DNA of 64,000 nt, from assembly GCF_003063625.1 (NCBI RefSeq), contig NZ_CP026605.1, positions 144,086 to 208,085 on the forward strand, written 5' to 3'. Origin of the DNA: Saccharobesus litoralis. GTDB taxonomy: Bacteria; Pseudomonadota; Gammaproteobacteria; Enterobacterales; Alteromonadaceae. A model generated the notes under the pieces. The model had not been told where the DNA came from, did not search any database, and worked only from the letters and a program-made list of their open reading frames with translations. The stretch's first letter is position 1, and every line of letters starts with the position of its first letter. Both the position numbers and the translations under genes were made by a program. Below are positions 54,229 to 63,933 of the stretch, in pieces.

Positions 54229-55194
54229 ATGAAATTGCTATTTAGCGCTATTCTGACATTGATAAGCTGTGTGCTCTACGCCCAGCCAGTCAATTTTGTA
54301 GCTAATTTAGCCCAAGGTTCAGGCTCTTATCAGCTAGAAATTTCGACTACATCGCCTAACCGCCAAATTGAAGTTCATTATTACAAGCCGCAAATATTTA
54401 ACTCACAAACGACTGTCATTATTGTCGTGGCTGGCGCAGGCCGCAATGCCAATGATTACAGAGACAGTTGGATAGCTCACGCAGAAAAATATAACTTACT
54501 GGTTTTATCACCCGCCTACCCTCAGCAGCAGTATGACTTTGCAGCATATCACCTTGGCGGAATAGTAACGCAACTGAAATTCAAACAGCCTAAAGTCGAA
54601 AAACACAATGGCCGTATTACAAAGTATCGGTTAAAAGACCAAGATATTTCTTTTACTATTGAGAACGATAGAGCCAAATGGCTATTTGATGACTTTGATG
54701 CTCTATTTAATAGTGTTAAGCCATTATTAGGCGCCAAGCAAACGGGTTATGATTTATTTGGTCATTCAGCTGGCGGGCAAATACTCCATAGATACGCATT
54801 ATTTAAATATGGCTCGCAAGCCAATCGGATTGTCGCAGCTAATTCAGGGTTTTATACATTACCCGATCTGACCTTGCCGTTTCCTTGGGGCTTGTTAACA
54901 ACTAATATTAGCCAGCAGGATGTCAATTCGGCTTTTTCTAAGTCATTGTTTGTCTTGCTAGGGGAAGCGGATAACGTCAACGAAACGCGCGGTACTCTGC
55001 TACACACACCTAATACTGACCAGCAAGGGCTAGGACGACTCGAAAGAGGCACCTACTTTTACGAACACAGCCAAAAACAAGCAAAAATGGCAAAAGCTGT
55101 TTTCAACTGGCAAAAAATACTGGTGCCAGATGTTGGCCATGACTATAAACTAATGGGCAATGCCGCTGCCAAGTTACTGTATGGTCAACCCTAG
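54229..55194 (+). CDS. Exported alpha/beta hydrolase, unknown substrate
   Basis: 321 residues with a signal peptide (KLLFSAILTLISCVLYAQ). Nucleophile elbow LFGHSAGGQILHRY, an early strand VIIVVAGAGRNANDYRDSW in place of HGGG, and a late VPDVGHDYKLM with the likely catalytic histidine. It is 106 bp after the sugar isomerase-like gene on the same strand with an AAGGAC ribosome site, so it may be co-transcribed. It resembles polyhydroxyalkanoate-depolymerase/feruloyl-esterase-like proteins in outline. Substrate not decided. Confidence 0.75.
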   Translation: MKLLFSAILTLISCVLYAQPVNFVANLAQGSGSYQLEISTTSPNRQIEVHYYKPQIFNSQTTVIIVVAGAGRNANDYRDSWIAHAEKYNLLVLSPAYPQQQYDFAAYHLGGIVTQLKFKQPKVEKHNGRITKYRLKDQDISFTIENDRAKWLFDDFDALFNSVKPLLGAKQTGYDLFGHSAGGQILHRYALFKYGSQANRIVAANSGFYTLPDLTLPFPWGLLTTNISQQDVNSAFSKSLFVLLGEADNVNETRGTLLHTPNTDQQGLGRLERGTYFYEHSQKQAKMAKAVFNWQKILVPDVGHDYKLMGNAAAKLLYGQP

Positions 55195-55289
55195 ATATGC
55201 ATAAAATTTAACTCACATACTATTGGTTAGTTTTAACAAACAAAACAATCAGCATTTTTAGTCAATAAAACATAGCTAGACTAGCAAAC

Positions 55290-55301
55290 TTAAACGTTTA
55301 A
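55290..55301. promoter_or_regulatory. Sucrose-locus operator (regulator gene)
   Basis: TTAAACGTTTAA, a perfect palindrome 43 bp (centre) before the LacI-type gene. It shares its core with sites at 56868, 58915 and 59067. Confidence 0.75.
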
Positions 55302-55338
55302 ATTTATTATTAAGCAATATGTCCGTTTGAGAAAAATC

Positions 55339-56406
55339 ATGTCTAGCTCTGATCAAAAAAGTAAACCACTCACACTGAAAAGTGTCTCTAAAATACTAGG
55401 CGTGTCGACTGCGACCATCTCCAATGCCTTTAACCGCCCCGATCAACTGTCTGCCAAATTGCGAGACAAAATATTAAAGCAGTGTGCCGAACTTGGGTAT
55501 CACGGCCCAAATTTAACGGCTCGCTCGTTACGTAAAGGGGAATCCGGCGTAATAGGTGTTTTACTAAGTGACCCCCTTGCCTACTATTTTACCGATCCGG
55601 TCGCCAACCAATTTTTAACCGGCATAGCCGAGGTATTAGAGCAAAATCATAAACAGCTGCTTATGTTATCCGGCGCAGAAGCCGAAAAACACAATAGCGG
55701 TATAGAGGCCCTGCCTGACGGCTTTATCGTTTACGGTAGTCAGGAAAAAAATCCGTTATTTGCGCGGGTTATGCGCACCAACAAACCCATAGTTACCGTC
55801 GATTTTGATACAGGTGACTACGCTTCGATTAATATTGATAATCAGCAAGCCGCAGAATCTGCCGCTCAGTACGCACTAGCACAGTGCCAAAAACCCGACA
55901 TTGCCATTTTAGGGCTACGGCTGATCCAATCGGATCGCGTCTGTCGCATCACTGAAGATGAACTGTACGACGAAGGCGAATCTGTCTCGCGGCGGCGGTT
56001 AACCGGTTATATGCAAGCCATTGATAAAAAGGGATTAAAAATAGCTTCAGACAAAATATGGCACATACCACATAACACTCATAACAATGCATTACAGGCT
56101 GCGCGCGAGGCATTATCCATTCACCCACTTCCTAATTGCATTTTCTGCATGAGCGACGTGATTGCGGGAGCTGTACTAACGGTTGCGAGAGAAAAAAATA
56201 TTCCTGTACCAAACGACCTAAAAGTCGTTGGTTTTGATGATATTCCAGAAGCCAGCAGGACTAACCCACCATTAACCACAGTTTGCCAAAAAAGTATTGA
56301 AAAAGGTCGATTAGCCGCCAGCAAATTGGTCAAAGGCGAGCTTAAGCAAAAAACCATTTTAACAACTGAATTAATAAAGCGTGGAACCGTAGAAAACATA
56401 GCCTAA
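55339..56406 (+). CDS. LacI-family regulator of the sucrose locus
   Basis: A LacI/GalR repressor of 355 residues from ATG 55339; TTG 55327 would add four. HTH TLKSVSKILGVSTATISNAF, hinge region NLTARSLRKGESGVIG, then an effector domain with VVGFDDIPEASRTNPPLTTV near the end. It heads the sucrose genes and has a palindrome of the same type as theirs upstream, so autoregulation and control of the phosphorylase and receptor genes are likely. It is distinct from the pectin LacI in HTH sequence and in the operators around it. Confidence 0.85.
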   Translation: MSSSDQKSKPLTLKSVSKILGVSTATISNAFNRPDQLSAKLRDKILKQCAELGYHGPNLTARSLRKGESGVIGVLLSDPLAYYFTDPVANQFLTGIAEVLEQNHKQLLMLSGAEAEKHNSGIEALPDGFIVYGSQEKNPLFARVMRTNKPIVTVDFDTGDYASINIDNQQAAESAAQYALAQCQKPDIAILGLRLIQSDRVCRITEDELYDEGESVSRRRLTGYMQAIDKKGLKIASDKIWHIPHNTHNNALQAAREALSIHPLPNCIFCMSDVIAGAVLTVAREKNIPVPNDLKVVGFDDIPEASRTNPPLTTVCQKSIEKGRLAASKLVKGELKQKTILTTELIKRGTVENIA

Positions 56407-56867
56407 TCAAGGTTTTGAAGGCGAGCATTTATGCTTGCAGAGCCATTAAGTTAACGATTTTCGTAGGTTTACCGTGGTCTGTTCCAGACGCCCACGGTAT
56501 TTCCTACATCCTGTAGGTTGGGTTGAAGAATGAAGCCCAACAAATCCAAAGCTTGTGTTGAGCTTCGCAAGCTCTAGGGATTTTTGTTCCAGACAAATCC
56601 CAGCTACTTATATCCATAGAAGCAAGCACCAACCGTTGGCTTAAGTTAACGGCATTGGCATTTATGCTTGCAGAGCCTTTACATTACTTCTCCCATCCCT
56701 TCAAAACCCACTTTAATTTTAACGTTTTAGCACGAGCGAATGAATTTAGCCTTGCGTGGCAAGAAAATAAAACTATGTTTTTTATTAATACTTTCATTAA
56801 GTTAAAGATTTTCATATCAATCAGAAACATTTAGCGCTTGCACGAACTGAAATTATAACTTAAATTT
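56407..56867. other. Intergenic region with REP-like units
   Basis: Holds GCGAGCATTTATGCTTGC (about 56423), TGTAGGTTGGGTTGAAGAAT plus GAAGCCCAACA (56512-56542) and GCATTTATGCTTGCAGAGCC (about 56652), then an AT-rich part with the phosphorylase promoter. No gene is supported. Confidence 0.65.
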
Positions 56868-56885
56868 AACTTAATCGTTTAAGTT
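56868..56885. promoter_or_regulatory. Sucrose-locus operator (sucrose phosphorylase)
   Basis: AACTTAATCGTTTAAGTT, an 18-bp palindrome with one mismatched pair, centre 45 bp before the phosphorylase start. Confidence 0.8.
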
Positions 56886-56921
56886 GATATATATTCTTAC
56901 ATAATTAGGTGAATTATCAGT

Positions 56922-58403
56922 ATGGCTAAACATAATCAAGTACAGCTCATTACCTATGTCGACAGGCTAACCAGTGGCGGAATCCAAGACTTACAAAACC
57001 TGTTGCATAACGAATTAGAGGGTGTGTTTGGTGGCGCTCACCTACTCCCTTTCTATTTTCCGATTGATGGCGAAGACGCTGGTTTTGATCCTATCGATCA
57101 CACCCAAATTGATTCTCGGCTTGGTAGTTGGCAAGACGTAAAACAGCTTGGCCATCATTACCAAGTAATGGCAGACATGATAGTTAATCATATGTCTGCG
57201 CAATCACCAGAGTTTTTAGATGTGATTGAAAAAGGCACTCAATCTGTTCACTATGATCTTTTTCTTACCAAAGACAAGATCTTCGGCAACGACGAAACAC
57301 AAACCGATATTGAGAAAATATATCGCCCTCGTCCCACGCCATGCTTTACGCCGATTCAATTAAAAACAGGCGAAAGCAAAGCGTTTTGGACAACATTTAC
57401 CGCAAATCAAATCGATATTGATATCAATTCTGACCAAGGCAAAGCCTATTTAGAGCGTATTTTAGATACCTTTGCCAGCAATAATATATCCTTAATTCGC
57501 TTAGATGCCGCAGGATATGCGGTTAAAAAAGCCGGCACCAATTGCTTTATGCTGGAAGACACATTTGCGTTTATCAATGATTTATCTGAGCGCGCCAAAC
57601 AAAGAGGCATGCAATGCTTAGTCGAGATCCATTCGCATTATCAAACACAATGTGAAATCGCTGAACGCTGTGATCTGGTATACGATTTTGCCTTACCTCC
57701 TTTAGTACTGCACACCCTGTTTAACCAAGACGCTGCACCTCTTGCCAAGTGGCTTGATATATCGCCACGTAATTGTGTCACCGTACTCGATACGCATGAT
57801 GGTATTGGCATTATTGACGTAGGTAAACATGGTGATAAACCGGGCTTATTGAATGACGCCCAGATTGATGCATTGGTTGAACAGATCCATGTTCGAAGCC
57901 AAGGGCAAAGTCGTCAAGCCACCGGCGGCGCCGCCAGTAACCTTGACCTTTATCAAGTCAATTGCACTTATTACAACGCGTTAGGCGCAGACGATAAACT
58001 ATACCTAATCGCCAGAGCTTTGCAGTTTTTCAGCCCCGGCTTACCGCAAGTTTACTACACAGGTTTACTCGCAATTGAAAACGATATGGCATTGTTAGCA
58101 AAAACTCAGGTGGGACGAGATATCAACCGCGCGTATCTCGACTTAGACCAAGTCAAACAACAGTTAACCTTACCTGTTGTTCAAGGTTTGATTAAGTTAA
58201 TTAAAATGCGCAATACACACGAGGCCTTTAATGGCAGTTTTAGCCATCAACTTGACGATGGTCAATTATGCTTATGTTGGCAAGAGCAAAATAGCCAAGC
58301 CAAGCTCGTACTCGACACCAACACGCTTAATTGCTTTATTGAACTAAACCACGCTAGTGGCGACATTGACGTTATCACTATTGATGACATGCTGGCTGCA
58401 TAA
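56922..58403 (+). CDS. Sucrose phosphorylase (GH13_18)
   Basis: Splits sucrose with phosphate into glucose-1-phosphate and fructose in the cytoplasm. 493 residues, close to the Bifidobacterium enzyme, with the same order of blocks: QLITYVDRL, HLLPFYFPIDGEDAGFDPID, nucleophile D195 in IRLDAAGY, acid/base E235 in LVEIHSHY, and the third acid D293 in LDTHDGIGIIDV. The specificity loop ATGGAASNLDLYQVN is also present. Downstream genes supply uptake and fructokinase. TAGGTGA ribosome site; own operator upstream. Other GH13_18 members act on sucrose-6-phosphate or glucosylglycerate, so sucrose is probable rather than certain. Confidence 0.9.
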   Translation: MAKHNQVQLITYVDRLTSGGIQDLQNLLHNELEGVFGGAHLLPFYFPIDGEDAGFDPIDHTQIDSRLGSWQDVKQLGHHYQVMADMIVNHMSAQSPEFLDVIEKGTQSVHYDLFLTKDKIFGNDETQTDIEKIYRPRPTPCFTPIQLKTGESKAFWTTFTANQIDIDINSDQGKAYLERILDTFASNNISLIRLDAAGYAVKKAGTNCFMLEDTFAFINDLSERAKQRGMQCLVEIHSHYQTQCEIAERCDLVYDFALPPLVLHTLFNQDAAPLAKWLDISPRNCVTVLDTHDGIGIIDVGKHGDKPGLLNDAQIDALVEQIHVRSQGQSRQATGGAASNLDLYQVNCTYYNALGADDKLYLIARALQFFSPGLPQVYYTGLLAIENDMALLAKTQVGRDINRAYLDLDQVKQQLTLPVVQGLIKLIKMRNTHEAFNGSFSHQLDDGQLCLCWQEQNSQAKLVLDTNTLNCFIELNHASGDIDVITIDDMLAA

Positions 58404-58489
58404 TAAAAAATTTCCATATGGCTACAAACACACTGTGATGTAGCCATTCTTTCGTTAAGATCTTTAAGGTTTTTAAGGAGCTGCCACAC

Positions 58490-58846
58490 GTGTTAGAAAG
58501 CGATGTCCGAACGATTGCAACCATTAACACACGTTTAAATCAAGCGTTGAACTGGGCACAAGATAATTTGCATCTTGGTGTGACAACCGATGACTTAGCG
58601 CAGCAAGCGTATTTAACCCGCAGTACTTTTGATAGGCACTTTCGCCAAACCATGCAAACTAGCCCGCACGTGTGGCTAACCGCAATCAAGTTAGAGAAAG
58701 CCAAAGCTCTGCTTATCTCGAGTCAACTCACCATTGAGACTATTGCAAAATCGTGCGGTTACATATCAGCCTTGTCACTTAGAATTAGTTTTAAAAAACA
58801 ATTGGGTATAACCCCAGGTCAATTTCGCAAACAACATTGCGCCTAA
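58490..58846 (+). CDS. AraC-type HTH protein, DNA-binding domain only
   Basis: 118 residues made up almost wholly of the tandem HTH of AraC/XylS regulators: LGVTTDDLAQQAYLTRSTFDRHF and LTIETIAKSCGYISALSLRI plus FKKQLGITPGQFRKQ. There is no ligand-binding domain. GTG start with AAGGAG upstream. It lies between the phosphorylase and the TonB receptor genes on the same strand. It may be an extra activator of the locus working without a sugar-binding domain of its own. Confidence 0.85.
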   Translation: MLESDVRTIATINTRLNQALNWAQDNLHLGVTTDDLAQQAYLTRSTFDRHFRQTMQTSPHVWLTAIKLEKAKALLISSQLTIETIAKSCGYISALSLRISFKKQLGITPGQFRKQHCA

Positions 58847-58876
58847 AAACCAAGTCTGAAGCAGCTCTACAACTAT

Positions 58877-58902
58877 TGTCGAAATAAATTTCGACCTACA
58901 AC
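58877..58902. repeat. REP-like palindrome
   Basis: TTGTCGAAATAAATTTCGAC followed by CTACAA; relatives are at 10976 and 63934. Confidence 0.75.
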
Positions 58903-58914
58903 AATTCCAAAAAA

Positions 58915-58928
58915 CTTAAACATTTAAG
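58915..58928. promoter_or_regulatory. Sucrose-locus operator, site 1 before TonB receptor
   Basis: CTTAAACATTTAAG, one base off the CTTAAACGTTTAAG palindrome. Confidence 0.65.
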
Positions 58929-59066
58929 CCAAAATAAAGCTATCAAACCCATTTTCACATTCCGAAAATATAATTTTATTTCTTTATTTTTCATATTATT
59001 AGCTGAATTAAAAATTAAATGATTATTTTCTACTTGCCTTTAACAAATTTATTACACTAAAATAAA

Positions 59067-59080
59067 CTTAATCGTTTAAG
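59067..59080. promoter_or_regulatory. Sucrose-locus operator, site 2 before TonB receptor
   Basis: CTTAATCGTTTAAG, same core as at 56868. Centre 79 bp before the receptor start. Confidence 0.78.
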
Positions 59081-59151
59081 ATTATTTAAAAAACACAATC
59101 GTTAGACTATATTTAAGCACATGAAGTAGTGAACTACTGGGAGCAAACACA

Positions 59152-61563
59152 ATGCAAAAAACGTTTAAGTTAAGCACCACTGCCATCTTTGTTACAACAG
59201 CCTTACTCAGCAACCAAGCATTCGCTAATGAAGATAATCAAGAAAACAAGCAAGCCGATGCATTGGATTTTGAACAAATCATTGTTACAGGTACACCTCG
59301 TGCGACAACCAAAATGAAATCAAGTGTGTCGGTTAGCACAATTGAAACGGGCGATGTAGAGATTGCGTCTCCGCGCACATCAGCCGAAATTTTACGTTCA
59401 ATTCCAGGTATTCGCTCAGAGTCTACCGGCGGTGACGGCAACGCCAACATTGCGGTACGAGGGTTACCTGTAGCAGCCGGTGGCGCAAAATTTTTACAGT
59501 TACAAGAAGATGGTTTACCTATTTTGCAGTTTGGCGACATCGCATTTGGTAATGCGGATATTTTCTTGCGAGCTGACAGTACCATTGAAAGTATTCAAGC
59601 TGTACGCGGTGGTTCTGCGTCAACCACAGCCAGCAATGCGCCGGGTGGTATTATCAATTTCTTAAGTAAAACAGGTGAAAGCGAAAGTGGTAGCGTTGGT
59701 GCAACTGTTGGGCTTGATTACGACACAATACGTTCTGATTTTGAATTTGGTGGTTACTTATCTGATGATGTGCGTTTTCATATTGGTGGTTTTGTTCGCG
59801 AAGGCGAAGGCGCTCGCGAGTCAGGGTATAACGGGCTTTCAGGTGGTCAAATCAAGGCTAACCTAACCAAAGAGTTAGATAATGGCTATGTTCGCGTATA
59901 TTTCAAACATTTAGACGACCATAGCACGGGCTATTTACCTATGCCTATGTATGCAGACGGCAGCTCTATTCCCGGATTTGATGCGCAATCAGACACCCCT
60001 CATTCAGCCTACTTATTGTCAACGTTACGCTTAAATGGTGACAATAATATCAGCCGAGGTGATGTGCGTGATGGTATGAACCCTGTAGTAAACGCAATTG
60101 GCTTTGAAACCTCGCTAGATTTAAGTGACGAGTGGAAGTTTGAAAACCGTTTTCGTGTTTCTAATATTTCAGGCTCTTTTGTTTCGCTTTTCCCAGCAGA
60201 AGTCGCCGATAGCGACACCATTGCGACCTCTTTTGGTGACGGTGCCACCTTACATTACGCAAATGGCCCAATGGCAGGCCAAGCGTATCCTGATAACGCC
60301 AATGGCAACGGCTTAGCTATGCGCATTCATACCTTCGACGTCGACATTAATGACTTTGGCGGCATTGTGAATGATTTAAAACTAACTCGAACTTTTGATG
60401 AGCTTTCCGTCACCGCAGGTTATTACGTCGCACGTCAAGAAATCAGCATGTCTTGGTTGTGGAACTCATACTTAATGGAGGCGAAAGGCGATAATGCCGC
60501 CTTGCTTGATGTGCAAGATAAAGATGGCAATCCCTTATCGGAAAATGGCCTATACGCATACGGCGTGCCTTACTGGGGTAATTGCTGCCAACGTAACTAC
60601 GACCTGACTTACAATATTCGAGCGCCTTATTTAGCACTTTCGACCGAGATCGGTAATTTCACTATCGATGCCAGTATCCGTCGTGACGAAGGTGAAGCTG
60701 TTGGTACATACGCTGGAGCTGTACAGCAATCCATTGATATGAATGGCGATGGTAGTATTTCAGTTCCTGAGCAAAGTGTTTCGGGTATCGACAATGCCAA
60801 TTCACAAATTGCCAATTATGATTGGGGCTACACCTCATACTCTATCGGTTCAAACTACAGCATTGACGATAGCAACTCAGTGTTCGCAAGGGTTAGCCGC
60901 GGGGGGCGAGCCAACGCCGATCGTCTCGCCTTTGGTAAAATTCGCCCTGACGGTTCAGTGACCTCGGAAGATTCTATCGACTTAGTCGACCAAGTTGAGG
61001 TTGGCTACAAATACAAAGGTGATGGCCTTGGCTTATTTATTACTGGCTTTATGGCAGAAACCGAAGAACAAAATTTTGAAGCCACAACGCAAACATTCTT
61101 TGACCGCGTATACGAAGCAACAGGTATCGAGCTTGAAGCCGCCTACAACATGGGTGACTTTAACGTAAAAGGCGGTTTAACGTGGACAGATGCTGAGATC
61201 ACGCAAGACCAAGTCAATCCCAGTGTTGTCGGCAATACGCCGCGCCGCCAAGCTGATTTGCTATACACTTTAACAACCTCTTACATCATGGATAATGCCA
61301 CGGTTGGGGTTAATTTTATCGGTACAACCGATGCCTACGCGCAAGACAATAACGATCTTAAATTCGACGGCTATACTCAAGTCAATGCATTTGCTCAATA
61401 CCTGATCACGGAAGACTTTTCCGTTTCATTAAATATCAATAATGTGTTTGATGTTGTGGGTATTACCGAAGCTGAAGAAGGAACGGCGGCCAGTACAGAT
61501 GTGATCCGCGCCAGAACCATTAATGGCCGCACCTCATCTGTAGCATTACGTTACAGCTTTTAA
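59152..61563 (+). CDS. TonB-dependent receptor of the sucrose locus
   Basis: 803 residues: signal peptide (TAIFVTTALLSNQAFA), TonB-box-like DFEQIIVTGTPR, plug (RTSAEILRSIPGIRSE, NANIAVRGLPVAAGG, RGGSASTTASNAPGGIINF) and a barrel that ends in SSVALRYSF. GGGAG ribosome site. Two operators of the sucrose type stand upstream. With the MFS gene after it, it should carry sucrose or a related oligosaccharide across the outer membrane. It is shorter and of a different subgroup from the two pectin receptors. Confidence 0.9.
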   Translation: MQKTFKLSTTAIFVTTALLSNQAFANEDNQENKQADALDFEQIIVTGTPRATTKMKSSVSVSTIETGDVEIASPRTSAEILRSIPGIRSESTGGDGNANIAVRGLPVAAGGAKFLQLQEDGLPILQFGDIAFGNADIFLRADSTIESIQAVRGGSASTTASNAPGGIINFLSKTGESESGSVGATVGLDYDTIRSDFEFGGYLSDDVRFHIGGFVREGEGARESGYNGLSGGQIKANLTKELDNGYVRVYFKHLDDHSTGYLPMPMYADGSSIPGFDAQSDTPHSAYLLSTLRLNGDNNISRGDVRDGMNPVVNAIGFETSLDLSDEWKFENRFRVSNISGSFVSLFPAEVADSDTIATSFGDGATLHYANGPMAGQAYPDNANGNGLAMRIHTFDVDINDFGGIVNDLKLTRTFDELSVTAGYYVARQEISMSWLWNSYLMEAKGDNAALLDVQDKDGNPLSENGLYAYGVPYWGNCCQRNYDLTYNIRAPYLALSTEIGNFTIDASIRRDEGEAVGTYAGAVQQSIDMNGDGSISVPEQSVSGIDNANSQIANYDWGYTSYSIGSNYSIDDSNSVFARVSRGGRANADRLAFGKIRPDGSVTSEDSIDLVDQVEVGYKYKGDGLGLFITGFMAETEEQNFEATTQTFFDRVYEATGIELEAAYNMGDFNVKGGLTWTDAEITQDQVNPSVVGNTPRRQADLLYTLTTSYIMDNATVGVNFIGTTDAYAQDNNDLKFDGYTQVNAFAQYLITEDFSVSLNINNVFDVVGITEAEEGTAASTDVIRARTINGRTSSVALRYSF

Positions 61564-61572
61564 TGCTCACGA

Positions 61573-61592
61573 GCCACGGCTTATGCCGTGGC
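61573..61592 (+). terminator. Hairpin after the TonB receptor gene
   Basis: GCCACGGC-TTAT-GCCGTGGC, a perfect 8-bp stem without a U-tract. It may reduce read-through into, or stabilise the end of, the receptor message. Confidence 0.45.
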
Positions 61593-61647
61593 ATCACAAG
61601 CCAATTTATTTAGCGTATATCTTCAACGACTCAGGGTTTAGAAAACG

Positions 61648-62868
61648 ATGCAAGCAAGCAATGCCAATTTAGCCACCATCCGCTGGCTCACCTATTTAAT
61701 GTTTATGATGTTTGCTATGACAACAGACGCAGTAGGTGTGATCATTCCTGAAATCATCAAGGAATTTGATTTATCGATGACAGCTGCGGGGGCATTCCAT
61801 TATGGGCCAATGGCGGCTATCGCTGTCAGTGGCATTTTGTTGGGTTTTCTGGCGGATCGATTAGGTCGTAAAAATACGATAATTATTGGTTTGTGTATAT
61901 TTGCCACAGCCTGTTGTTTATTTGCGCTGGGTAATAGTTTTAGTTTCTTTTTGTTTTTACTCGTACTGTCGGGTTTAGCTATCGGTATATTTAAAACCGG
62001 CGCATTGGCTTTGGTGGGTGATATTTCACAATCAACGGAAAATCACACCAAAACCATGAACTTGGTTGAAGGCTTTTTTGGCGTAGGGGCCATTATCGGC
62101 CCATTTATTGTCACTTACTTTCTTAGCCAAGGTTTTAGCTGGAAATACCTCTACATTACGGCAGGTGTCATTTGCATTTTATTGTGTATAACCGCGGCTT
62201 TAGTGCAATACCCAACAACCCATAAAAAATCAGCCGAGCCAGTGAGCTTAAAACACACCATAGCTATGCTGAAAAACCCTTTTGCGCTCGGTTTTTCCTG
62301 TGTTATCGCGCTCTATGTAGCTGCGGAAGCGGCCATCTATGTTTGGATGCCAACCTTGTTAGCCAACTACGACGGCTCGTTCACCTTTTTAGCGACATGG
62401 TCACTCACCATCTTTTTTGTTTTACGTGCATTAGGGCGTTTTTTAGCCGTTTGGTTACTCAATAAAATCGCATGGGAGGTAGCTATGCTTATTCTCTCAA
62501 GTGCCATTTGCATATGTTACCTAGCAAGTATGACCATGGGGTTAGACGTCGCCGTTATTTTGTTACCTTTGTCCGGCTTATTTATGTCAATGATATACCC
62601 AACGCTTAATTCAAAAGGCATTAGTTGTTTTGACAAAAAACAGCATGGCGCCATTGCTGGCGTTATCTTATTTTTTACCGCAGCCGCTGCCTCATTTGGT
62701 CCAATGTTAATGGGCGTGTTTAGTGACATAATGGGTGGACACGCCAAATACGGCTTTTACATGGCAACAGGTTTTGCTGCACTGTTGGCGGCAGCTATGT
62801 GGTACAACTGGCTGAAACGCCCTGCGAGCCGTCAACTCAGTAACCAAGATCACGCGGATTACGACTGA
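61648..62868 (+). CDS. MFS permease, probable sucrose transporter
   Basis: 406 residues with 12 predicted membrane helices. The major-facilitator motif A is GFLADRLGRKNTIIIG between helices 2 and 3. MTTDAVGVIIPEI lies in the first helix region. It is 84 bp after the receptor gene and 52 bp before the fructokinase start chosen here, on the same strand. Likely inner-membrane uptake of sucrose for the phosphorylase. MFS substrate cannot be read from sequence, so the assignment rests on context. Confidence 0.85.
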   Translation: MQASNANLATIRWLTYLMFMMFAMTTDAVGVIIPEIIKEFDLSMTAAGAFHYGPMAAIAVSGILLGFLADRLGRKNTIIIGLCIFATACCLFALGNSFSFFLFLLVLSGLAIGIFKTGALALVGDISQSTENHTKTMNLVEGFFGVGAIIGPFIVTYFLSQGFSWKYLYITAGVICILLCITAALVQYPTTHKKSAEPVSLKHTIAMLKNPFALGFSCVIALYVAAEAAIYVWMPTLLANYDGSFTFLATWSLTIFFVLRALGRFLAVWLLNKIAWEVAMLILSSAICICYLASMTMGLDVAVILLPLSGLFMSMIYPTLNSKGISCFDKKQHGAIAGVILFFTAAAASFGPMLMGVFSDIMGGHAKYGFYMATGFAALLAAAMWYNWLKRPASRQLSNQDHADYD

Positions 62869-62920
62869 TAACGCCAATATATCGATAAATAAAATGACTG
62901 AAAATTTAGGTACAACCAAG

Positions 62921-63808
62921 ATGAATTATTATGCTGCAATCGAGGCAGGGGGCACAAAATTTAACTGTGCGCTGATCAGAGACGACCAACATATCGTTAA
63001 GCAAACCCGTATTGCGACCACAACCCCAGAACAAACCTTAAATCAGGTTGTCGATTTTTTTCAGCCGCTGCAAGCGCAATACACAATTGAGTCGTTAGGC
63101 CTAGCCTGCTTTGGCCCAATTTGCCTAGATAAACAAGCTGAAAATTATGGTGGCATCACCACCACCCCCAAACCCCATTGGGCAAACACCCCCATTAGCC
63201 GCCAATTATCTAAGCGTCTTAACTTGCCTGTGTTTTTTGACTCAGATGTTAATGGCGCAGCATTAGGTGAATACCTTTGGGGGGCAGCACAGCAAACCAA
63301 TGTGGCGGTTTACGTGACAATCGGTACAGGACTCGGTGGCGGTATTATTGTTAACGGTCAAATTTTACATGGCTTACACCACCCTGAAATGGGGCATATG
63401 TTGATCCCATCATCAGTAGAGCAAGGTCATTGCCCGTTTCATGGCGGGTGTTTAGAAGGCTTAGCCTCTGGTACTTCCATGGGTAAATTATGGCAACAAC
63501 CAACGCAAACGCTAGACGACACGCATGAAGCATGGCAGTTGCAAGCTGATCATGTTGCCAGTTTTTGCCATAATTTACTGGTGACTCTGGCACCTGAAAA
63601 AATCATACTCGGCGGCGGCGTAATGCAAAAATCTAGTTTACTCACCATGATTATTGAAGCCACGCAGACAAAACTGGCAAATTACCTAAACCTAGGCCGT
63701 CCTATGCAGGAGATTATTGTTGAGCCCGCCTTGGATCAAGCATCTGGATTACTCGGTGCGCTGGCGCTAGCCCAAGGCAAAGGACGCCATGGCATTGGCT
63801 TAAAGTAA
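62921..63808 (+). CDS. ROK-family fructokinase
   Basis: Phosphorylates the fructose released by the phosphorylase. The frame is open from ATG 62894. ATG 62921 gives MNYYAAIEAGGTKFNCAL, which fits the family N-terminus (ATP loop EAGGTKF), so I prefer it. Further motifs: catalytic DSDVNGAALGEYLWG, TIGTGLGGGIIVNG, and the zinc-binding GHCPFHGGCLEGLASG of the fructokinase branch. 295 residues. Last gene of the sucrose cluster. A glucokinase or mannokinase role is possible for ROK proteins but less likely with this CPFHGGCLEG pattern. Confidence 0.88.
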   Translation: MNYYAAIEAGGTKFNCALIRDDQHIVKQTRIATTTPEQTLNQVVDFFQPLQAQYTIESLGLACFGPICLDKQAENYGGITTTPKPHWANTPISRQLSKRLNLPVFFDSDVNGAALGEYLWGAAQQTNVAVYVTIGTGLGGGIIVNGQILHGLHHPEMGHMLIPSSVEQGHCPFHGGCLEGLASGTSMGKLWQQPTQTLDDTHEAWQLQADHVASFCHNLLVTLAPEKIILGGGVMQKSSLLTMIIEATQTKLANYLNLGRPMQEIIVEPALDQASGLLGALALAQGKGRHGIGLK

Positions 63809-63843
63809 TCGTAAAAATGCCCCGCCATAAAATCAGTAATCTC

Positions 63844-63870
63844 AAAGCCGTATAATTACAATACGGCTTT
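63844..63870 (+). terminator. Likely terminator of the sucrose operon
   Basis: AAAGCCGTAT-AATTACA-ATACGGCTTT, a perfect 10-bp stem 35 bp after the fructokinase stop. The U-tract is only TTT, so efficiency is uncertain. Confidence 0.55.
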
Positions 63871-63933
63871 GCAGTTGGCTCTGTTGTACTTAATTGTTGT
63901 TTATAATTACATTCCAATTTAAACAGCATCTTA

